From assembly GCF_030035675.1 (NCBI RefSeq), contig NC_084495.1, forward strand, positions 9,207,001 through 9,271,000: 64,000 nucleotides of DNA, given 5' to 3'. A model generated the notes under the pieces. It was not told the origin of the DNA, searched no databases, and saw only the letters and a program-made list of their open reading frames with translations. Source of the stretch: Rhineura floridana. Its lineage: Eukaryota > Chordata > Lepidosauria > Squamata > Rhineuridae. A program made the translations under genes and the position numbers. Below, piece by piece: positions 11,690-23,500 of this stretch; within the stretch, counting starts at the first letter, position 1, and the number at the start of each line of letters is the position of its first letter.

Positions 11690-12560
11690 AAATGAATGTT
11701 GCAATTCTAATCCCACTTAGCTGGGAGTAAACCTGATTTAATGCAATAGGACATACTTTTAAGTAGACATGATTAGCATGATATTATAAAACTCTTGAAA
11801 CAGATGTGGACGCTAAACAGTAAGTGTTGATGGGAATATACTTACATATACCAGTGCCAGAGACAAGATGCCTCTGCTGCTTCCCACTGTGAGATTTAAC
11901 TTTGGGATTCGCAGGAGGGAGATGACCACTGAACAAAAAAACCTGGAAACTCACACTGTGTGTGTGTGTGTGACAGAGAGGGAGAGATTCACCTGCTTAT
12001 GAAGGGAAAGTGGACAAAAACCACAAAATGTGTTAATAAATCATCATCAAACACTGTACCTGCCTAATGAAATACAGCTATAGATGCAATGTACTTTTAC
12101 AATAGATTGTAAAAAGGTTCTTTGTTCAAATAAGATTTGTGAGTGAATTTCTTTTTATCTGTTTTTCTCCATCTTAATAGCCATTAAGGCTGTTTCCAGT
12201 GCCTAGGGTAAATCCTAATTCTTCAGCCTCAGAAAAATTTGGGATTAGCAAGGCCCTCCAGATAGTTTTGGATTCCAATTTCCACCAGCCCCATCCAGCA
12301 TAGCTGGTGCTCAGGATGATGGCACTTATTGTGGGGTTTCCATCGCTGCAATACTTTTTGTCTTGCTCTCTTTCTCAGTGCTTAAGCAGACTCCCTGAGA
12401 AGTAAGCTCCATTGCACTTAGACCGACTTATCTTCAGCGTCAAAGTGCACAGACTTGTTGCCAAGGCTACAATCATGTGCCTATTTACCTGAGAGTAAGC
12501 CCCATGGAACTCAATGGGGCTTACCTCTGAGAATACATTATAGGATGTACTTCCCACTCG
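11690..12560. repeat. Non-coding stretch with two 'taagcc' palindromic repeats
   Basis: 11696-11800 and 12385-12560 carry the 'gcaatcc...cccattg.actca.tgg.gcttac' interspersed repeat, which recurs near 20.4, 41.1, 41.7, 49.6, 50.8, 60.7 and 61.2 kb. A TG repeat lies at about 11957-11972. 12262-12330 is a decayed palindromic MITE. No gene seen. Confidence 0.5.
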
Positions 12561-12944
12561 ATGGATCGTCATCTTGTAGTGGTGAGTGGGCTTGCGTGTT
12601 CCAATGAACCCTATGAGCGCTGTGAAGGCGGATGAAGGCTGCAGCAGACAAAAGACTTCAAATTGTCGTGGCATCCCATGCCATTGGATCAAAGCCTTTT
12701 TCTGTCAAGATTGTGTGTTGATCGTTGTGCGCCAACCTCCCCACATAAAACAAATTCATGCACAGGTGTTTTCCAACCAAATTATCTTGGAAGACAATCT
12801 TACTCGGCCATGAGTGATCACCAATGATAGGATGTACTGGAAAGGAGTGAGTCTCATAGAATTTAGGAAAAACTTCTGAGTAACCCTAGAGGGGAGGACA
12901 ACGTGTAATTATTAGTCCTAATTACAACCTAGAGAGACTTGCAG

Positions 12945-13080
12945 CCTTTCCCAACTTTTGGGTCCCCAGATGTTGCTGGACTACAACTCCCATCAGCCCC
13001 AGCCAGCATGGCCAGTGGTTAGATGACGGGAACTGTAGTCCAGCAACATCTGGGGACCCAAAAGCTGGGAAAGGCTGGAT
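12945..13080. mobile_element. Palindromic MITE
   Basis: Near-complete inverted repeat. 'gcctttcccaacttttggg', 'agatgttgctggactacaac' and 'tcccatcagccccagccag' are mirrored by the reverse complement about 40 bases on. One of about 20 copies in the window. Confidence 0.75.
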
Positions 13081-13153
13081 TCCTGATCACCAAAGGGGTA
13101 GGTCTGTGGGTCGATAGGCCAAGGGCTGGACTCCTCCTTGATGAACGGGCGGT

Positions 13154-13235
13154 GATCGGGGCCAGGCCAGGTGCTGTGCGTTGTGCTTCTGGGCTTCATC
13201 AAGGAGTTTCTTCGAGGGATATAAAGGCTGGTTGG
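13154..13235 (+). promoter_or_regulatory. Promoter of Shisa-like gene A
   Basis: GATCGGGGCCAGGCCAG at 13154-13170 and TATAAA at 13220-13225 within GGGATATAAAGGCTGGTTGG. The same two elements, similarly spaced, precede genes B, D and E. The TATA box is 159 bp before the ACG that occupies the start-codon position. Confidence 0.75.
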
Positions 13236-13378
13236 GAGGGCTTGCATTTAAAACACGCTTGCCCACATACAAAGGCCAACCGAGGTAGCTGGATGGAGAG
13301 AGGCTAAGGGGCTCAGAAGAGGTTTGGAAAGGAGGCGTCGTCCTGACGGGCTCCCCGCCCGGAGAAGTGTGAGTTAGG

Positions 13379-15934
13379 ACGGAGGCTCTGCTGTGTGCGC
13401 TGGTTTTGCTGTTGGCTGCCGGGGGCGCCGCCACGGGGGCCGTGAGCAAGTTGTGTCGCGCCTGGGCCTACGGCGCGGAAGCGTCGGCCAGAGCGCTCCC
13501 ATGCCCGGCGTGGCGCGACGGGGCGGACGCCAAGTTCTGCCGCGGGACACGCCGCCTGCCCTTCTGCTGCTCGTCGGGAGAGGCTCGCTTAGAGCAGCAG
13601 CGGTGCCCCCGCGCTCTTCATCTCAAGGGGCGAACTGTCGGCGTGCCACCGCCCACACAGGCCCTGACTGGGCCGCGGTTCCACGGTAGGTAAGGCAGCC
13701 CCGTCCACCACTTCAAGGATGGGTGTGAGAGAGCCCTTGACCACGTGAGCCACTGGCGTCTTTGGGAGAGTCTGGCTCTGGAAAGAGGAGAGGTCCTCTT
13801 CTGGATCAGCAGCTGGTTAAGGAGCGCTGAAGGGGATGTTTTCTCAGAGGGAGGATGCTGAAAGCGAAGGTCTCCAAGGGCGAGTATTGGGACCTGTGCT
13901 CTTGCAAGCATGTTCATAAACGATCTAGACTCTAGATTTGGAAGCCTTTCCCAGCCTTTGGCTCCCCAGATGTCGCTCCCATCAGCCCCAGCCAGCATGG
14001 CCAGTGGTCAGGAATGATGAGAACTGTAGCCCAGCAACTTCTGGGGACCCAAAGGCTGGGTAAGCAGTGAGGGAACCAGGTTGCCTGCAGACACTAAATT
14101 GTTCAAGGTGCTGAAGAAAAAAGCGATGGTGAACAGCTCCAATGGGGTCTCTCCAAACTGGTTGAATGGGTAGCAAAATGGCAAACGGGAGGCAGTATCA
14201 GGGTTAAGTGATACATACCAGGGCAAACCGATACGAATGTAGTGTTGTATATACTCATGGGGTTTGAACTGGTGGTGATTGACCAGGAATCAGATTTGGG
14301 GGGTCATAATGGACAGATAGCTCAGTGAAGATACTGACCCAGTGTGAGGCAGCTGTGAAAAAGGTGAATACCACATTAGGGATTGTTCAGAAAGGGGTTG
14401 AAAAGAAAACTGACTGTATTTCAGTGTGGTTATACCAATCTGTGCTGAGACTACACTTGGACCGCTGCATACAGTCCTGGCCACTTCACCTCCAATGAGG
14501 GTATTTGTAGAGCTGGAAAGGGGCAATGAATATGATGGAGGGGTTGGAGCAACTCCCCTGTGAAAAAAGATTATGTTTGAGACTCTTTAGTTTAGTTTAG
14601 GATAGGCAAAAGAACAGTATTTCTTCATGCAGCACATATTTGAACTTTGGAATTTGCTATCATGAGAGGCAGCGATGGCCACCCACATGAGTGGCTTTAA
14701 AAAAGGGGTAGAAATTCAGGGACGAAAAGGGCTATTAATGGCTACTAGCTATGATGACTATGCTCTGCGTTCATAGTCGGAGGCAGAATGCTTCCGAATA
14801 CCAGTTGCTGGAAACCGCAGGACGGGAGAGTGCTCTTGCACTCAGGTCCTGCTTGTGGGCTTCCCATGGGCAACTGGCTGGCCACTATGAGAACAGGATG
14901 CTGGACTAGATGGGCCACTGGCCTGATCCAGCATGCCCTTCTGGTGCTCTTACGTACCTGCTGGAACGAATGCAACACTCCATCTGTGGTGACACTAGCA
15001 TGCATCACATGAAACCAGGAGATGTTAGAAGGCCACAAGTGCATGGTTAAACTATGGACTTTGCTTCCTCAAGAGGCAGTGATGGCCACCCACTTGGATG
15101 GCTTTAAAAGAGTATCAGACAAACCCATGGCGGATAAGGTGCCTCTGTTCTCCCTCCTCTGTTGGAGGCAGTGTGCCTTAGATGTTAGTTGCTGGGAATC
15201 GCAAGTGGGGAGAGTGCTCTTGCACTTGGGCTCTGCATCAGGTGGGCCACTGCGGGAGACAGGCTGGTAGACAGATAGGCCTTTAATCTGATCCAGCAGG
15301 GCTCCTCTTACAGGTGTATGTGTTGTTGCTCAAATAATCTGGGGTGAAAGCGGGTGCGTCTTCTGCATGTATGAAATTACCCACAGAAGAACTACTGCTG
15401 GTGTTGTGCTGGAAGCTCGTGAAGGAAAAAACTAGGGGTGAGGGAGATGGATTGCCTGTAACAAGTGGTGACTGGCCTCTTCTTCTGCTTCCAGGTTGGA
15501 TTGGAATTTTGTTGTTCCTCCTGGCAGCTGGCGCTGCTTTATTTTATACCATCTTCCGCTTTTGTCGGTGGAAGTACAGAAAGGCTCGTTGGCAGAGGAA
15601 AAATCTCAGGCACGCAAACCTAATCAATGAGCGCATCAAATGGATCCAGCAGGAAACTCTTCGCCAGGGACCATTCCATATGCTTGGTGTTCCTCCACCT
15701 TATTCTGCAGACTCACCAACATATAATATCAATCATCCACCATCATATAGTGATGTGTACCTTCAAGGCAACAGGGATTTCCCTCCTCCATTGCCTGATT
15801 CAGTCGTGCAGTTTCATCGTGCAAATGCTGAAAACACAGAGGATGAGGTTGTCATCTGTCCTCTTCTGCCTACAAGTGCTCCTGGAGATGCTTCACAGCC
15901 TACTTTGGAAGCAGAGCCACCAGTAGACCAGTGA
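13379..15934 (+). CDS. Shisa-like protein A (two exons; start codon replaced by ACG)
   Basis: Exon 1 is 13379-13685 (donor GTAGGT, phase 1) and exon 2 is 15495-15934 (acceptor CTTCCAG, stop TGA), giving about 248 aa. Exon 1 encodes a leucine-rich signal peptide (LLCALVLLLAA), then a Shisa cysteine domain with CPAWRDGADAKFC, RLPFCCSS and EARLEQQRC. Exon 2 encodes one transmembrane helix (about residues 104-123, WIGILLFLLAAGAALFYTIF), a basic juxtamembrane stretch (RFCRWKYRKARWQRK), PPPY (169-172), PPSY (184-187) and the family tail motif QFHRAN...EDEVV. PPxY motifs are known ligands of WW-domain ubiquitin ligases. Oddities: no in-frame ATG, with ACG at the aligned position in a good context (A at -3, G at +4), and two of the eight core cysteines read arginine (FCRGTRR). 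The promoter, splice sites and tail are intact, so it may be expressed from a near-cognate start or be at the beginning of decay. The intron holds a MITE and two CR1 pieces. Confidence 0.7.
13935..14065. mobile_element. Palindromic MITE in intron of gene A
   Basis: Mirrored 'cctttcccagcctttggct...cagatgt' and 'ccagcaacttctggggaccc' arms around 'cccatcagccccagccagca'. Confidence 0.65.
14085..14985 (+). mobile_element. CR1-type LINE fragment, old
   Basis: DNA and broken frames match the CR1 C-terminal half (a 'tcaaactggttgaatgggtagcaaaatgg' region and a 'gaggggttggagcaactcccctgtgaa' region). It ends with the CR1-type 'actagatgggccactggcct' tail. Confidence 0.7.
14990..15330 (+). mobile_element. 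Second CR1-type 3' end
   Basis: Repeats the 'gaggcagtgatggccaccca..ggctttaaaa' and 'agagtgctcttgcact' segments of the preceding copy. Confidence 0.55.
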
Positions 15935-16760
15935 TGTATGGAGAGGAACACATCTGACTTCAAGGCTATTCTTGGAATCCTATGCTGGGTCATCATGGAT
16001 TGCTTTCAGGATCCAGGAAACATCCCTATATTATTATGCTTTTAAAAGTGTGTGTTCAATGCTTTGTTGTAAAGTACAAAATGCCTGGGCAGTGCAAATC
16101 TATCCCTCTTCAAAATGGCAGTCAAAGGGACTTCCCTAACCCTGAGCTAGAATGCTCTATAAGAAAGTAGCATGCCCATGGGATTACTGGGCCCAAAACA
16201 CAGGTGTGGGGGAAGGAACTGCTAACTAGCCTTGCATCATCAAGGATTTCCCTTGATGGGCAGAGGCACCTCTTGCTGTCACTTTGTGGATCACTTTTGT
16301 GACCACTGAACAAAAGCCATAGATGTTGTCTCCCAAACCAACTCCTTGGGCACGGCTGATGAAACAGGATGGAGTATTGTTGAGTTGTCCTGTTGAAACA
16401 CTTGTGTGGGCAATGTCTTGGCACCTCTGCCCCTGGGGCAATGTACAGCTTAGTTTTGTCTGAGTGACTGTTCCTGTGGAGATGGAGCCTTTATTGCACA
16501 AGCCAGGGATATGTCTGTGTGGTTACCACGGAAGAGATGGATACTACATGTCACTCCAAGGCCTTTTTAAAATTTGGAACTACGGTGGCTTCTGTATATT
16601 AACCCCAACGAGGCAAAACAGGCCATCAGCATTGTGAGCCTCTTTAATGCAACACTTCTTGGATGCAAGAAGTTGTTGCTGTTTTTTAGCGCAAACACTT
16701 GCCAAATGTATGCTTTAAATGTATGTACCTGATCATCAATAAAATTTAATGTGTGGATAT
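15935..16760 (+). terminator. 3' UTR and polyA signal of gene A
   Basis: About 800 bases after the stop, alignable along much of its length with the region after gene B. The last 200 bases (16561-16760) match the ends of B, C and D: 'cttctgtatatta', 'gaggcaaaacaggc', 'gcgcaaacacttgcc'. AATAAA is at 16738-16743. Confidence 0.75.
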
Positions 16761-16869
16761 TTGGTTCTGTGGCGTGGTTTATGGCTGAGATTTCACTGTA
16801 GCTGATCCGTGGGACCCTGTGCCTCAATGCTGTTGCTGTCTCCTGTATCTCCCCTACCTTAACCAGCAT

Positions 16870-17465
16870 TTGGGGATGCAATTCACCAGTGGTTAAGTGG
16901 GCTGCAATGCCATGGTCTAGTCTAATTGGTCCTTGTGCTGATGTGCTGTACAGGATATGTGTGTGCGCTAGCCTTCCTGCCTAGGATTCAAGATATCTGT
17001 GTGCAGTGGAAAGTTAGCAGTGGGAGAGGGGTTTAAGTACGACTACATATTCTGCATACTCAGGTTTACCATCTCCACTGAGAAGCGGCACATTACTCCG
17101 ACTGGTGGAATTTCTGACTATACATGACATTATAGAATTATTGAGCTGAAAGAACTTTGGTGGTCATCTATTTGCACCCACTGTTCAGTTCAGGTTCTAC
17201 AATGCAGGATGCAGCAACAGTATCCATGACATATGATGGCTGAGCCACTGCTTAAACATTCATTCATTTATTTAAAATATTTCTATCCTGCTCTTCTACC
17301 CTATAATAGGGCACTCAGGGCGGCTTACAAAAATAAAATCAAACATGTACATAATAAAATTGTAAACAGTAAAATCACAAAAACATTAAAATAAATTTAC
17401 AATTAAAATACATAAAATAATATATATAGTTTTCACTATTGGGAAGCTCATCCTGATGCAGACCT
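16870..17465. other. Intergenic with LINE-tail debris
   Basis: 17130-17230 resembles a reversed CR1 3' end ('ttatagaattattgagctg'). 17255-17440 is a reversed L2-type tail ('cactcagggcggcttacaaa'). 16870-17130 shows nothing I recognise. Confidence 0.45.
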
Positions 17466-17790
17466 GGGGAACTAGTGGTTCTCCAGATGTTGTTGGACCA
17501 CAGTTCCAATCATCCCTTATTGCTGGCTGGGCTTGATGGGAGTTGGACTCCAACAGCATTGGAAGACACACAGGTCCCCTTGTTCTGTCATACTGTTGAC
17601 TCAAAATCTGCTTCTCTGCTATGCCTACCCATTGGTTTTCTTGCACTCTGGAGCAACAGGGAACAAGTTCACCGCATCTTCTGCATGACAGACATTTGAA
17701 GACTGTTACCATATCACCCCTTAATGTTCTCTGCACCCAGCTAAACACATAGCCAGCTCTTTCCATTATTTGCCATATAATTTAATTCCC
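17465..17790 (-). mobile_element. MITE followed by reversed CR1 fragment
   Basis: 17470-17575 is a palindromic MITE. 17580-17790 in reverse encodes a CR1-like segment (RTLRGDMVTVFKCL). Confidence 0.5.
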
Positions 17791-18300
17791 AAGCAGCTCA
17801 TTAGCTTTGTTGGTGTCCTCTGGAAACACCCCCTTTGTCCTTGCCAGATTTGGTAAGCTGATGTTCCAGGAGCTCTTCAATATCTTTTAAGATTGTAAAG
17901 ATGGTAGAACTCAGTCTGGTGTCACCTTTCATGCACACATTCGGCAGTGACAGGAATAATTGCATGGGGTGGATTTCTCCCTTCTGTGCATCCTGAAGCA
18001 GTATGTCCAACTACACAGATTGCTGACTGGAGAACAGAGTTGCCCTTGATTAAAAACAGCAGTATGCACTTTGCTGCTGGAGTTGTCAACCACGTGAGTA
18101 GCCTGGCTTCATGATCAAGCTGACATACGCGTAGGTAAAGCATTGCATACAAGTAAAGAGTTACTTGTTAAATGCATCGTTCTGAAGTGTTTAGCAACAG
18201 TATAGTGTTCGCTTAATTTGGTTTATTTCCCTCTTCTATTTGTAGATTCACAGAGGGGCTTGCATGACTGAAAATGAAGACTGCAATCCTAACCATGCTT
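17790..18300. other. Unassigned 500 bp
   Basis: Short reverse-strand frames (17801-18010, 17922-18152) have no recognised domain. No repeat family identified. Confidence 0.3.
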
Positions 18301-18304
18301 AAAA

Positions 18305-18615
18305 AGGTAAAGGTGTCCCCGCACTTTTAGTGCGAGTCGTTTCCGACTCTTAGGGTGAAGTCTTGTGACGTTTACTAGGCAGACCGTTTTTTTGGGGTGG
18401 GATTGCCAGTTCCTTCCCCGGCCTTTCTTTACCCCCCAGCATAGGCCGGGTACTCATTTTACTGACCACGGATGGATGGAAGGCTGCGTGGACCTCGACC
18501 CCTTTTACCGGAGATTCGACTTCCTCCTTCCGTTGGAATCGAACTCCAGCCGTGAGCAGAGCTTCAGCTTCGTTACTGCTGCTTGCTTCTGCATAGACAT
18601 GGTTAGGGCTGTGGT
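18305..18615 (-). mobile_element. tRNA-derived SINE, reverse
   Basis: On the reverse strand: box B 'gagttcgattccaac', then 'gagtcggaaacgactcgcac' near the 3' end and 'acacctttacctttt' as the tail. The cloverleaf-derived head is decayed, so it is not a tRNA gene. Confidence 0.65.
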
Positions 18616-18649
18616 GTTAAACACTTAAAAACAAATTAACTAACAGGCA

Positions 18650-19975
18650 AAAAACCTTCTGGTTTAAGAATGTACCTATAGCCCACAGATATTTTTATCA
18701 AACTTTAAAAAGCAGGGAAGTTGGGCAGCTATAGTGAATGCACCAGGGGAGCAGGAGACCTGACCTCCTTTCTGAGATATTGGACTGCCCTATAAATTTG
18801 TCAAAATGCTAACACAATTTGGGTTGGTCTTTCACAGTCCATCCACTTCCTGTGTAGCTTAGAAGAATTTGATAACGTGCCTCTGAGCATATGGGGAGTG
18901 GTGGCAACATCTGCAATCAGCCCAAATAACAGAAACAAGACATGTGCTGTACTGATCTTGTTTCAGCAGGGAGGAAGCAACATTAAAACAGTTGATAGAG
19001 TTGAGATAGTCACTTTAAATATGTTTGATTTACTTTGCAATTTTAGTGAAGTTTCCCATAGTAAATCATTCTCTTTTTGCTTCTGTTTCTGTGAATATGT
19101 GAGTACAGCAACACTTTGCAAAAAAAGCTCCCAAAACAATTGTGGAATAATGGCACTGACTGTTCTGAAGAATAGTTTCCAATGGACATGAGTGTCTCAG
19201 TTTGCACAAGTTAAAACAGTGGGAGGTGAAATATATTCTAGCAAATTTCTAGGTGTGCTCTGTGTTTTTAATTTACTATGCCCACTTTTTCTTAAATGGA
19301 GTGATTTAAGCATAGCAGGCTGAAAACATACATCTTGAGCAGGCCAAGTCTGTTTTTTCCAACAGCTAGAGTCATTACTTAAGTAGTAACATATTGTAAT
19401 CTGTCTGATTTTACATCAAACTGTAGTTTCAGATTGAAATGTTAATGCACCCAAAATAGAAATGGAACATAACCTCCCGTTTGAAATACAAAAGGCTATC
19501 TTCACCATCATATGACATCAACCAATAAAAAAGTTTTAAAATTAATAAAAATGAATTTGACACAGATTTCTAGGATAAATTATGAGAGAAATATAATTTT
19601 CTAGATTAGATTCTCTGTAGAAACAATAGTAACACAGAAAAGAAGCAAATTAAGAAGAACACCAACAAACATACATAAATGTAATTCTGCATCTTTGGAG
19701 ATGGCAGGTGTTGCCACCACTCACCATATGCTCAGAGACACGTTACCAAATTCTTCCAAGCTACACAGGAAGTGGATTGGACTGTGAAAGACCAACCCAA
19801 ATGGTGTTTGCATTTTGACAAATTTATAGGGCAATACAATATCTCAGAGAGGAGGTCAGGTCTCCTATTCCCCTGGTACATTCACTATAGCTGCCCAATT
19901 TCCCTGCTTTTTAAAGTTTGGTAGAAATACTTGCTAGCTATAGATACATTCTTAAACTGCAAGGTTTTTTTTCCT
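18650..19975. mobile_element. 1.3 kb element with ~260-bp terminal inverted repeats
   Basis: The left arm (about 18652-18920) is mirrored by the right arm (about 19700-19972). 'ttaagaatgtacctata', 'gcagctatagtgaatg', 'ttgggttggtctttcacagt' and 'cacttcctgtgtagctt' all occur again as reverse complements, with roughly 90% agreement by eye. The 770-base centre has no convincing frame and no transposase. Probably a non-autonomous DNA transposon with long inverted ends; superfamily not determined. Confidence 0.7.
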
Positions 19976-20535
19976 ATCAGTGAATATAAGCTACAATCTA
20001 CAGTTAGTACCCAATGAACTTTTTCTGTTTTTCAAAGAAGACTTATTTCTGGTATCTAAAAGCTTCTCTTTAAGGGGTGGGAGAGAAGTTGCTCCCAGTG
20101 CCAAGGACAGGGCATATTTCTGCAGCTACTTAAACACAGGCCTGTAGCCAGCCTAAAGTTCAGGGGCGGGAGCACACCAAAAAAAGTAGGGGAGATTTTG
20201 TTTTCTGTAATACATTGATTTTTTGTTAAAAAAAATAAGGGTGCCAGGAAAAAATTAGGGGCCCTGGGCCCTCCCTACCCTCCCCGCAAGGGATGTGCTT
20301 AAACATTCAGGACTGTCATACCTTTCCCTCCTAAAATGGTGTTACGTTCACTCTCACTTCCTTCTGAGTAAATGCCATTGCATCTAAAAGGATTTACTTC
20401 TATGTAAACATGCATAGACCCCTTACTAAGACTGCAGTCCTCTGCCTGCATGCCTGAGAGTAAGCCCCACGGCGCTCAACAGGACTTACCTTTGAGGAGA
20501 CATTATGGTTTGCAGTTGAGGGGTGAAATAAAACA
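19975..20535. other. Non-coding stretch
   Basis: 20390-20530 is a copy of the 'taagcc' repeat. The rest is unassigned. Confidence 0.35.
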
Positions 20536-20539
20536 CAGA

Positions 20540-23500
20540 GACGTCAGCTTGGGTTGAACAAGGGCCACTTTATTTAAATTATAGTAAACAAAACCCAATT
20601 TAAAGTGACCTGCAGAGGGAAACCTAGGTGCGGGAACTGTCTATAAGCAAGTAGCTTGCCATACAGCTCTCGGGCGACCAGCCCCTGCTGGGGCAAGGGC
20701 AAGCCCATCTGCTTACCCTTTACCCCAGCCACACCCTGCAGGTGAGTAGGGGGGCCTTCCCACATCATCCCCACCCAGGGCCGTATTACCCCTGGGTAGA
20801 TGAGGATAAGTTGGCCCCAGAAGCAGCCCATATCCTGCCCTCGAGCCGTAAAGCCCTGAGAGACAGGCCTCTGGAACCGCCAATCACCTCCAAAGGTGCC
20901 TAAGGGGGCCACCTAGCTGTCCTTACCTATTTCCCTTCCCGCACCTTCCCGCCACAAAAGGGGGACAAATCTCTATTTAGTCCCCCTTTACCCCACTGCC
21001 AAGAAACATCTCTCGCAGACACCCCTGCAGGTCGCCCAAAATAAGTCGTTACCTGCATGAGACAGGTGAACGCCATCGGCCCTGTACAGTTCACCCTTCC
21101 AGTGCTGAATGCAGGGATGCGGAATGGCCAACCCCCCCTGCCCAAGAAGAGCCCACCGAATTTGCCGGTTGACCTTCTTCCATGCATGATCAATTCCAGC
21201 TGGATCCCATATGCCGCGCCATGTCTGACCACATCAGACGCACCAAAGGCCAATGCTGCCTTATCACTTGCATGTCCTTACATGCCTGTACGCTGAGGGC
21301 CTTGCCCTGCTTCACCACCAAGGTGGATGACCATTGCCTGCGGAAATATCCGCACCACACCTTGCTGGAACAGAGCGGGTAGGAGCCACTCCCCATGCAT
21401 TCCTTGCCGGTCCAGCCACTGCACAACAGCCCCTCTACTGAGGCCCAACTGCGAGCCCATGCTCGAATTCGCTGCCCTCCAGGGTGCCCGGAAGACCATG
21501 CTGTGGCCGCATATTAGGATGTGCATCTGCTCTATCCCTGTCCAGCAACCTGTCAAAACAATGAAGCGTGTGAGGCCGCTACATTCCCTTGCCCTCTAAA
21601 AGTGGGAAATATAGCCCTTGTACACATCAGAGGACCAAAGTCCCACGCCCTGTACCAGTGCCTGTGGGAAACTAAAACCTGCTGCCATAAAAGCAGCCCC
21701 AATTTGAGATGAATAGGTTCCAACTGTAAGGTGTCGTACCCCAGCCCCTACAATGCTCGTTTGTGAGGCCGCCGCATCCCCCTGCCCTCTAAAAGGGGGG
21801 AATATAGCCATTATATGCATCAGAGCCCCAAAGTCCCACGTCCTGTACTAGTGCCGGGAGGAAACCAAAAACCTGCTGCCATAGAAGCAGCTCCCATTTT
21901 AATTGAATAGGTTCCAGACTGGAAGGGGTCATACCCCAGCCCCTGCAATGCTTGTTTTGTTAATGCCAAAACTGGTATTGTTGATCCAGATAGGCATATA
22001 TGGCCTATAGCTAGGGGGTCCAGATTAGCCTGGGTGAATAAATATCCTTCTGCAGAGGTTGGGCGCTGAGGCAAGGTCAACCGTACATGCCTTCCCTTAC
22101 ACCTCTGGTCTGTTCTAGACCTTCCACGTTGAGCAAGCATAACCCCCCCTCCCTGGAAACATCAAAACTGGAGGGCATGTCGAGAGAGGTCTCACGTAGA
22201 GCCAGCCACCACCTCTTTTCTCCTGAAATCCCCAAAACAGTGTATGAGCCACTGCCTGGAATAGCTTGGGTCTTAACTGAAGGCACATACCGTTTCCCAC
22301 TGGTCCACTACACCCATAAAATGTCCAGCGAGAAGGGTCGATGGGGATAGGGAAAAAACCGCCAGCCTGGCTAAGAAAGCTTACCTCGAAGTGTTCACAC
22401 TGCCATGCCCCTTCTCCTGCCGTGCCGTCTATCAGGAATATCAGCAGGTGACTCACCAGAAAGGCCACTCTGGCATATAGCCCTTGCCGGCCCAGAATTC
22501 CTGAATACCTGTTTTCTAGAAGCTGGCGAGCATGCTGGGGTAATGTAACCCATTGAATCCAAGGGAATTCCAGTGTGCAGCTCACGGGATTAGCCCCCCT
22601 TCACACTGCCCCTGCTGCCCTATTCTGCATTCTGATAGCTGGTGATCATGCTAGGGCAATAGATAGGCTTATGGCCTTCTCAGACTCCCTGCATAAACTT
22701 CTCCCAGAACAACGGGACAGGCAAGGGCCATGAATCCTAGTGTTCCTAATTATAAGAGAGTTATGAGACCCGACCCCAGGCCATGAGCCCTTCTGTCCAA
22801 AAGTCACCTTCCAACCCCGGAAAAGAGTTAATGAAAGGTAACATTCATAGTTAAAACCCCTTCCCGAATCCAGGCTTGCAACCGCAGGAAAGGGAACCAC
22901 ACGGCCAGGTCGGTGCATAAGGCAGCCATAACCCTGAATTCATAGTATGGGTGTTCAAGCCCCATCATAGCATAATAACCCCCTTAAAAGACCCCTAACA
23001 TCAAGAGGGCCGAAAGGAAACACTTCATGGTCCCAATCCAGGATCTCATCTGGGCCGGTTCAAGCTTGCCCCTGTGCAGCTTTCAGCTGCCATACCTATA
23101 AACATCCACTCAGACAGATAGTGCCCCACTGCTTAGGAGCCCACTTGTCTCCTGACTGCCCCCTCACGGAAGGCTCTGAAGCACTCCATGCGAGAATTAT
23201 AGCATTCTGTAGGTAATGTTCTGCCACTACAAATGCATAAGGCATATGTGCGCACTATGATGATGGAGTGCAGCTCACTGACTCTAGACTAACTAGTGTG
23301 AACCCCTCACTGCCTGCCCCTTTGAATAAGACTGGCGTGACCAAGTGTACTTCTGTACATTCTGACCACAGCCGTTATTGCCATGACTAAACGGGGTGAA
23401 GATTGTAGGCCATGAGGGCCAGCCGTGAGTTGGAGGCCATGAAGGCCAGCCAGGAGTTGGGGTATGAGACTGGGAAACAAAAGGCAAACACCCTAACATA

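Noticed and set aside
22115-22585. 156-codon reverse frame as a gene
   Set aside because: Lies within the retroelement fossil, has no recognisable domain and no splice context.
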